This document shows positions 60,102 through 64,000 of a DNA stretch of 64,000 nt, piece after piece (position 1 is the stretch's first letter; each line of letters opens with the position of its first letter). The stretch lies in the NCBI RefSeq assembly GCF_000208745.1, contig NC_030853.1, positions 16,593,710 through 16,657,709 of the forward strand. Reading direction: 5' to 3'. The notes below the pieces were generated by a model. It was not told where the DNA came from, made no database searches, and was given only the letters and a program-made list of their open reading frames with translations. Source of the stretch: Theobroma cacao (taxonomy: Eukaryota > Streptophyta > Magnoliopsida > Malvales > Malvaceae). The position numbers were made by a program, and so were the translations under genes.

Positions 60102-61095
60102 CAATCCTTGAGGCTCTGGACATACTATGTGGACTTGGAAGAAAGCCTAGGTACTCTGGATTCAGCACGGGCAGTCTATGACAGAATACTAGATTTAAGA
60201 ATCCCTATGCCACAAATTATTATAAACTATACATTTTTGTTAGAGGAAAACAAATATATTGAAGATGCTTCCAAAGTGTATGAAGGAGGTGTCAAGATAG
60301 TCAAGTATCCACAAGTGAAGGATATATGGGAGCTCTTTGAGCATGCTGTTGAAACGGCACCTGCAGATGCAGTAAAACATCTGTATCTTCAATATGCAAA
60401 GTTGGAGGAGGATTATAGGCTTGCAAAGCAAGCTATGAAGGTCTATGATCAAGCAACTAAGGCTGCTCTAAATGTTGAAAAGCTTTGCATTGTATGAGAT
60501 TCGCATTGCTCGTGCAACTGAAATCTTAGGTGTTCCGAAAATAAGAAAAATTTATGATCAGGCAATAGAGTCTGGTCTTCCAGATAAAGACGTGAAGACA
60601 ATGTGTTTAAATATGCAGTGTTAGGAAAGAGCTTAGGAGAAATTGATAGTGCTCGTGAAATATATGTATTTGCATCTTAGTTTACAGATCCACGCTCCGA
60701 TGCTGATTTATGGGATAAAAAATGAGAGTTTGAGGTGCAACATTGAAATGAAGATGTCTTTAGAGCAATGTTGCTGATTAAAGGGAATGTTTCTACAAGT
60801 TGTAGCTAGACACACTTCATTCAGAACATTGATGAAGCTAAAGACAAATTGAAACAAGCTGGTATCTCTGAGGATCAAATGGCTGCTCTAAGGAGGCACT
60901 AATGATAAAATTGTTAAAGACAACTCTAGAAACATAGGCTTTGCGAGTGCTAGAGTTGAGTGATAGGCAGATGGAGCAAATCATGAAGATATTGAGTTCC
61001 TAGAAGAAAGAGTTGAAATTGCACAAAAAGATGTTCCATTAGCTAAGAGCCATCTGGGTGCACTTGAGCGAATTAAAAGGCATAAGCGAGCTTAA
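60102..61095 (+). pseudogene. SYF1 pseudogene, C-terminal piece
   Basis: SLRLWTYYVDLEESLGTLDS, ARAVYDRILDLRIPMPQIII, FLLEENKYIEDASKVYEGGV and KIVKYPQVKDIW lead into ELFEHAVETAPADAVKHLYL, skipping about 20 residues of the family (a deletion). After YAKLEEDYRLAKQAMKVYDQ there are frameshifts: SLGEIDSAREIYVFAS, FTDPRSDADLWDKK, EAKDKLKQAGISEDQMAALR and finally LGALERIKRHKRA with TAA at 61093. Confidence 0.9.
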
Positions 61096-61233
61096 TTTTG
61101 ACAATTTTATACACTAATAGTAAAATTTGTGCCATAGTCTGAGCATTTGTATATTTAAATTAAATCCATTGAGTTTTGGGATGCTTTCTCTCATAATGAA
61201 AAAAGACCAAACTGTTATGAATAAATATATGAA
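61096..61233. other. Short spacer between the SYF1 pseudogene and the copia LTR
   Basis: AT-rich. It may hold SYF1 3'UTR remnants. Confidence 0.4.
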
Positions 61234-61503
61234 TGTCCATTATATTGTGACCCAATAAGTGTAGATCAAGTCAAACAACATAAAAGGCAAGATACAAGAA
61301 ATGTAATATGATTTGAACTCTTAGATAGAATTAGATTAGGACTATGATTCAAGAGGTTGTTAGCCTATAAATAGACCCCTTCACTTTATTTGTAAATACG
61401 CACTTCAATAAGATATTTTTTCTTCCCCTAAATACTTTCTTTCTTCTCTTTAATTATTCTTTCAATTATCTTTATTTGTTCTTTTAAGTTATTTTTCATA
61501 ACA
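61234..61503 (+). repeat. 5' LTR of the copia element
   Basis: 270 bp, from TGTCCATTATATTGTG to TTTTTCATAACA, with a TATA box TATAAATA at 61366-61373 and a CT-rich stretch after it. Confidence 0.75.
61366..61373 (+). promoter_or_regulatory. TATA box in the copia LTR
   Basis: TATAAATA within GCCTATAAATAGACC, the usual position for LTR transcription start. Confidence 0.65.
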
Positions 61504-61740
61504 CGTTATCAGGACGAGTCTCTAATCTCTCACACTCAAGCTTCACAAAAATCGAAGTTCAATTTCTCTTCAGGTAATTTTTGTCTATTGTCACTTTATT
61601 ATTTTCCCAAATTTTACCAATTTATAATAAGTCAATTTTTAATTTTATATTAATTGTTTTTCATTAGTCAATTTTTTTTCTTGCCAATTACGATATATTG
61701 TGTAATACTAATATTTATGTTCTTCTTTTAAGCTATCACA

Positions 61741-62807
61741 ATGTCAAATCCTATAAAGCTTGAATTTGTGGCTCTTGATATTACTGGCAAGAACTATCTA
61801 TCTTGGATTCTAGATGTGGAAATCCATTTAGATGCTATGGGTCTTGGAGACACAATCAAAGAAGAAAATAAAGCATCCAATCAGGATAAGGCAAAAGCAA
61901 TGATTTTCCTTCGTCACCATCTTCATGAAGGATTAAAAATGGAGTATCTCACAATAAAAGATCCAGTCAATCTTTGGAAAAGTCTAAAAGAAAAATATGA
62001 CCACAAGAAAATAGTAATTCTGCCAAAAGCGCGTTATGATTGGATGCATCTACGATTGCAAGATTTTAAAACTGTAAGTGAGTATAACTCAGCATTGTAT
62101 AGAATTAGTTCTAAACTAAAATTGTGTGGAGAAAATGTGACTGATGCTGATTTGTTAGAGAAAACATTCTCTACTTTTCACACCTTATATGTGCTCCTAC
62201 AGCAGCAATATCGTGAAAAAGGCTTTAAGAAATACTCTGAACTGATTTCATGTCCCCTCGTGGTTGAGGAAAATAATGAGCTATTGATGAAAACTCATGA
62301 ATCTCACCCAACTAGTTCTACTCCATTCCCTGAAGTAAATGTGACATCATTTAGAAATTTTGGTCGTGGTAGTGATCGTAATCATGGTCGTAATCGTGGA
62401 CGTGGAAAAGGTCATCATCATTATCGCAGTCGTAGTGGTTATACAAATTATTATTCTGATAATAAGAATACCCATCAAAAGTGGATGAATAGTGAAGAGA
62501 TATAAGGAAAAGACAAAGATGGACAAAGGAAAAAGAATATAGAAAATATTTGTTATCGATGTGCATGAAAGGACATTGGACACGTACCTGTCATACACCA
62601 AAACATCTTGTTGAATTTTGTCAAGCATCACTAAAAGATAAAGGAAAAAATATCAAAACAAATTTTGTTGAAAATGATAGCCCAATTGATATAATACAGT
62701 TGGATGTTATTGATTTTTTTTCCCACCCTGAAGAACAGATTGATCATTTGATTGGTGATGGAAATCCTAATAATGAAATTTTTAAATTTTTTGTTGATGT
62801 GTTTTAG
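61741..62807 (+). pseudogene. Copia gag with zinc knuckle (stop and frameshift)
   Basis: It begins MSNPIKLEFVALDITGKNYL, with SWILDVEIHLDAMGLGDTIK and WKSLKEKYDHKKIVILPKAR, the UBN2-type gag. It then has a basic RGRGKGHHHYRSRSGY stretch. An in-frame TAA at 62503 interrupts. In the CCHC knuckle the reading CYRC (about 62551-62562) changes frame to GHWTRTCHTPKHL, consistent with loss of one base near 62563. The second frame continues to 62807. Confidence 0.85.
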
Positions 62808-62870
62808 TACAATTCTAGTAGGAACTTGGTATGTTTAGTATAATTTTATTAAGAAGTTAAGTGTTTTAAT

Positions 62871-64000
62871 ATGTCTATTAGAAAGATTTTTTTTTTGTGT
62901 TTTATTAAAAATAGGGGTTTATATTTAATATTCTTTTATATGAGTTTCTTACTATATATGTTTTATTTTCTTGAAGAAAATATGGATAGTCAACTGGTTA
63001 GATCCAAGATCAATGATAAACATATAAGTTTAATAGATAGTGCTACAACGCACACTATATTTAAAAACAATAAATATTTTTCTCACTTGACAATGAAAAA
63101 AGCTAATGTTAATACAATATTTGGTAATACAAGATTCATTGAAGGCTCTAAAAGAGCCAATATTTCACTACCTGGTGGAACAAAGTTCATAATAAAAGAA
63201 GCATTATTTTCTACAAGGTTTCAAAGAAACTTATTAAGTTTTAAAGATATTCGTTTGAATAGATATCATATTGAGACAACAAATGAAAAAGGCATTGAAT
63301 ATCTTTGCATTACATCTATTATATTGGGTAAAAAAAGTGTATTGAAAAAATTACCCACTTTATCCTCTGGAATGTACTATAAAAAAATTAAAATGATTGA
63401 AACTTATGTAAACAAGAAGTTTACTAATAATTTTAATGTTTGGCATGATCGGTTAGGCCATCCCGAATCAATAATGATGCAAAAAATTATTGCAAATTCA
63501 TGTGGTCATCCATTGAAAAGCTAGAAGAATTTTCAATCTAATGAATTCTCATGTGCTGCATGCTCTCCAGGTAAATTAATTATAAGACCATCACCAGCAA
63601 AAGTTGAGATTGAATCCCCTATGTTTTTGGAACATATTCAGGGTGATATATGTGGACCCATACATCCATCATATGGATCATTCAGATATTTTATGGTTTT
63701 AATTTATGCATCAACAAGATGGTCACATGTGTGCTTGTTATCAACTCACAATTTGTCATTTGCAAGATTACTTGCACAAATAATTCATTTGCGAGCACAT
63801 TTTTCTGATTATGCAATCAAGACAATTCACCTTGACAATGCTGGTGAATTTACGTCTCAAGCTTTTAATAAATGTTGCATGTCTATTGGAATAAATGTTG
63901 AACAATCTATTAGTCATGTTCATACATAAAATGGTCTAACAGAATTATTTATCAAACGCCTTAAACTGATTGTAAGGCCATTACTTATGCAATCCAAACT
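62871..64000 (+). pseudogene. Copia protease and integrase (stops), continuing past the window
   Basis: The protease active-site motif is DSATTHTIF (about 63037). Integrase: HDRLGHP of the zinc finger, a stop TAG at 63522, then FSCAACSPGK, the catalytic GDICGPIHPSYGSFRYFMVL (first Asp) and IHLDNAGEFTS (second Asp). A TAA at 63927 stands just before NGLTE, whose Glu is the third catalytic residue. So all three catalytic residues are there but stops separate them. Confidence 0.85.

Larger units (their letters stand above)
48240..61095 (+). pseudogene. SYF1: SYF1 (XAB2-like splicing factor) pseudogene, split by three insertions
   Basis: The parent protein is a HAT-repeat scaffold of the spliceosome-activating NineTeen-type complex. 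Pieces in order on plus: 48240-48413, 48770-49017, 57692-58666 and 60102-61095. Each break is filled by an insertion with a target duplication, so the pieces were once one stretch. No intron is seen in any piece; this may mean a retrocopy or an intron-poor parent gene. Stops, frameshifts and deletions (for example about 60 bases lost near 60330) leave no functional product. The end reads LGALERIKRHKRA and stops at 61095. Confidence 0.88.
61234..64000 (+). mobile_element. Ty1/copia retrotransposon, left part (cut by window end)
   Basis: LTR 61234-61503, then a primer-site-like CGTTATCAGGACGAG, gag, protease and integrase in copia order. Reverse transcriptase and the right LTR would lie beyond 64,000. 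Stops and one frameshift show that it is no longer autonomous. Confidence 0.88.

Noticed and set aside
62347..62631. Minus-strand frame rich in Thr/Ile or His/Asp over the copia gag
   Set aside because: Shadow of the basic RGRGKG region of gag.

Overview
The window is nuclear DNA of a flowering plant, most likely a eudicot. Genes are split by many GT-AG introns, several encode plant proteins (plastid biotin carboxyl carrier, alpha-expansin, SCC2 with a PHD finger), and the right half is a nest of LTR retrotransposons. Protein style and the clustered GTATCGATAC motif made me think of Malvales, but that is a guess.

Gene-rich left part (1-25,770): the 3' end of a TPX2 gene (+, 1-1149); a complete 9-exon gene for the beta subunit of mitochondrial processing peptidase (+, 4026-8309, 531 aa); a complete 7-exon gene for plastid biotin carboxyl carrier protein of acetyl-CoA carboxylase (+, 9585-11942, 288 aa); and, tail to tail with it, a 27-exon gene for cohesin loader SCC2 (-, 25769-13178, 1823 aa). 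All exon phases join without a break, so the last three look functional. They are unrelated housekeeping genes (spindle assembly, protein import, fatty-acid synthesis, chromatid cohesion) with no operon-like logic.

Repeat region 1 (26,000-46,600): AT-rich spacer with a LINE-like tail, an inverted array of a short motif (27.6-28.0 kb), a candidate solo LTR, and a decayed Ty3/gypsy element on the minus strand (29,962-43,478). The gypsy element keeps an LTR-like repeat at both ends, a gag stub, reverse transcriptase with YVDD, a split RNase H and a dead integrase. On the opposite strand it carries a decayed plant-mobile-domain reading frame, the layout known from Tat-lineage elements. It is itself hit by a 550-bp TIR element and by a 1667-bp solo LTR with a perfect 5-bp target duplication.

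A complete alpha-expansin gene (+, 46,677-47,585, 255 aa) stands between the two repeat regions.

Repeat region 2 (48,200-64,000): a SYF1 (XAB2-like splicing factor, HAT repeats) pseudogene on + runs from about 48.2 to 61.1 kb. It has been cut three times: by a 344-bp insert with a 12-bp target duplication, by an 8.7-kb LTR element with a PBS and PPT but no readable coding region (LARD-like), and by a 1435-bp gag-only copia element with a perfect 5-bp duplication. Downstream a Ty1/copia element (61,234 to the window end) retains gag, protease and integrase with stops and a frameshift.

I found no tRNA, rRNA, CRISPR or new enzymatic system. The most interesting material is the nested transposon history, the antisense plant-mobile-domain frame, the palindromic motif arrays inside repeats, and a decayed copy of exon sequence inside intron 1 of the peptidase gene.
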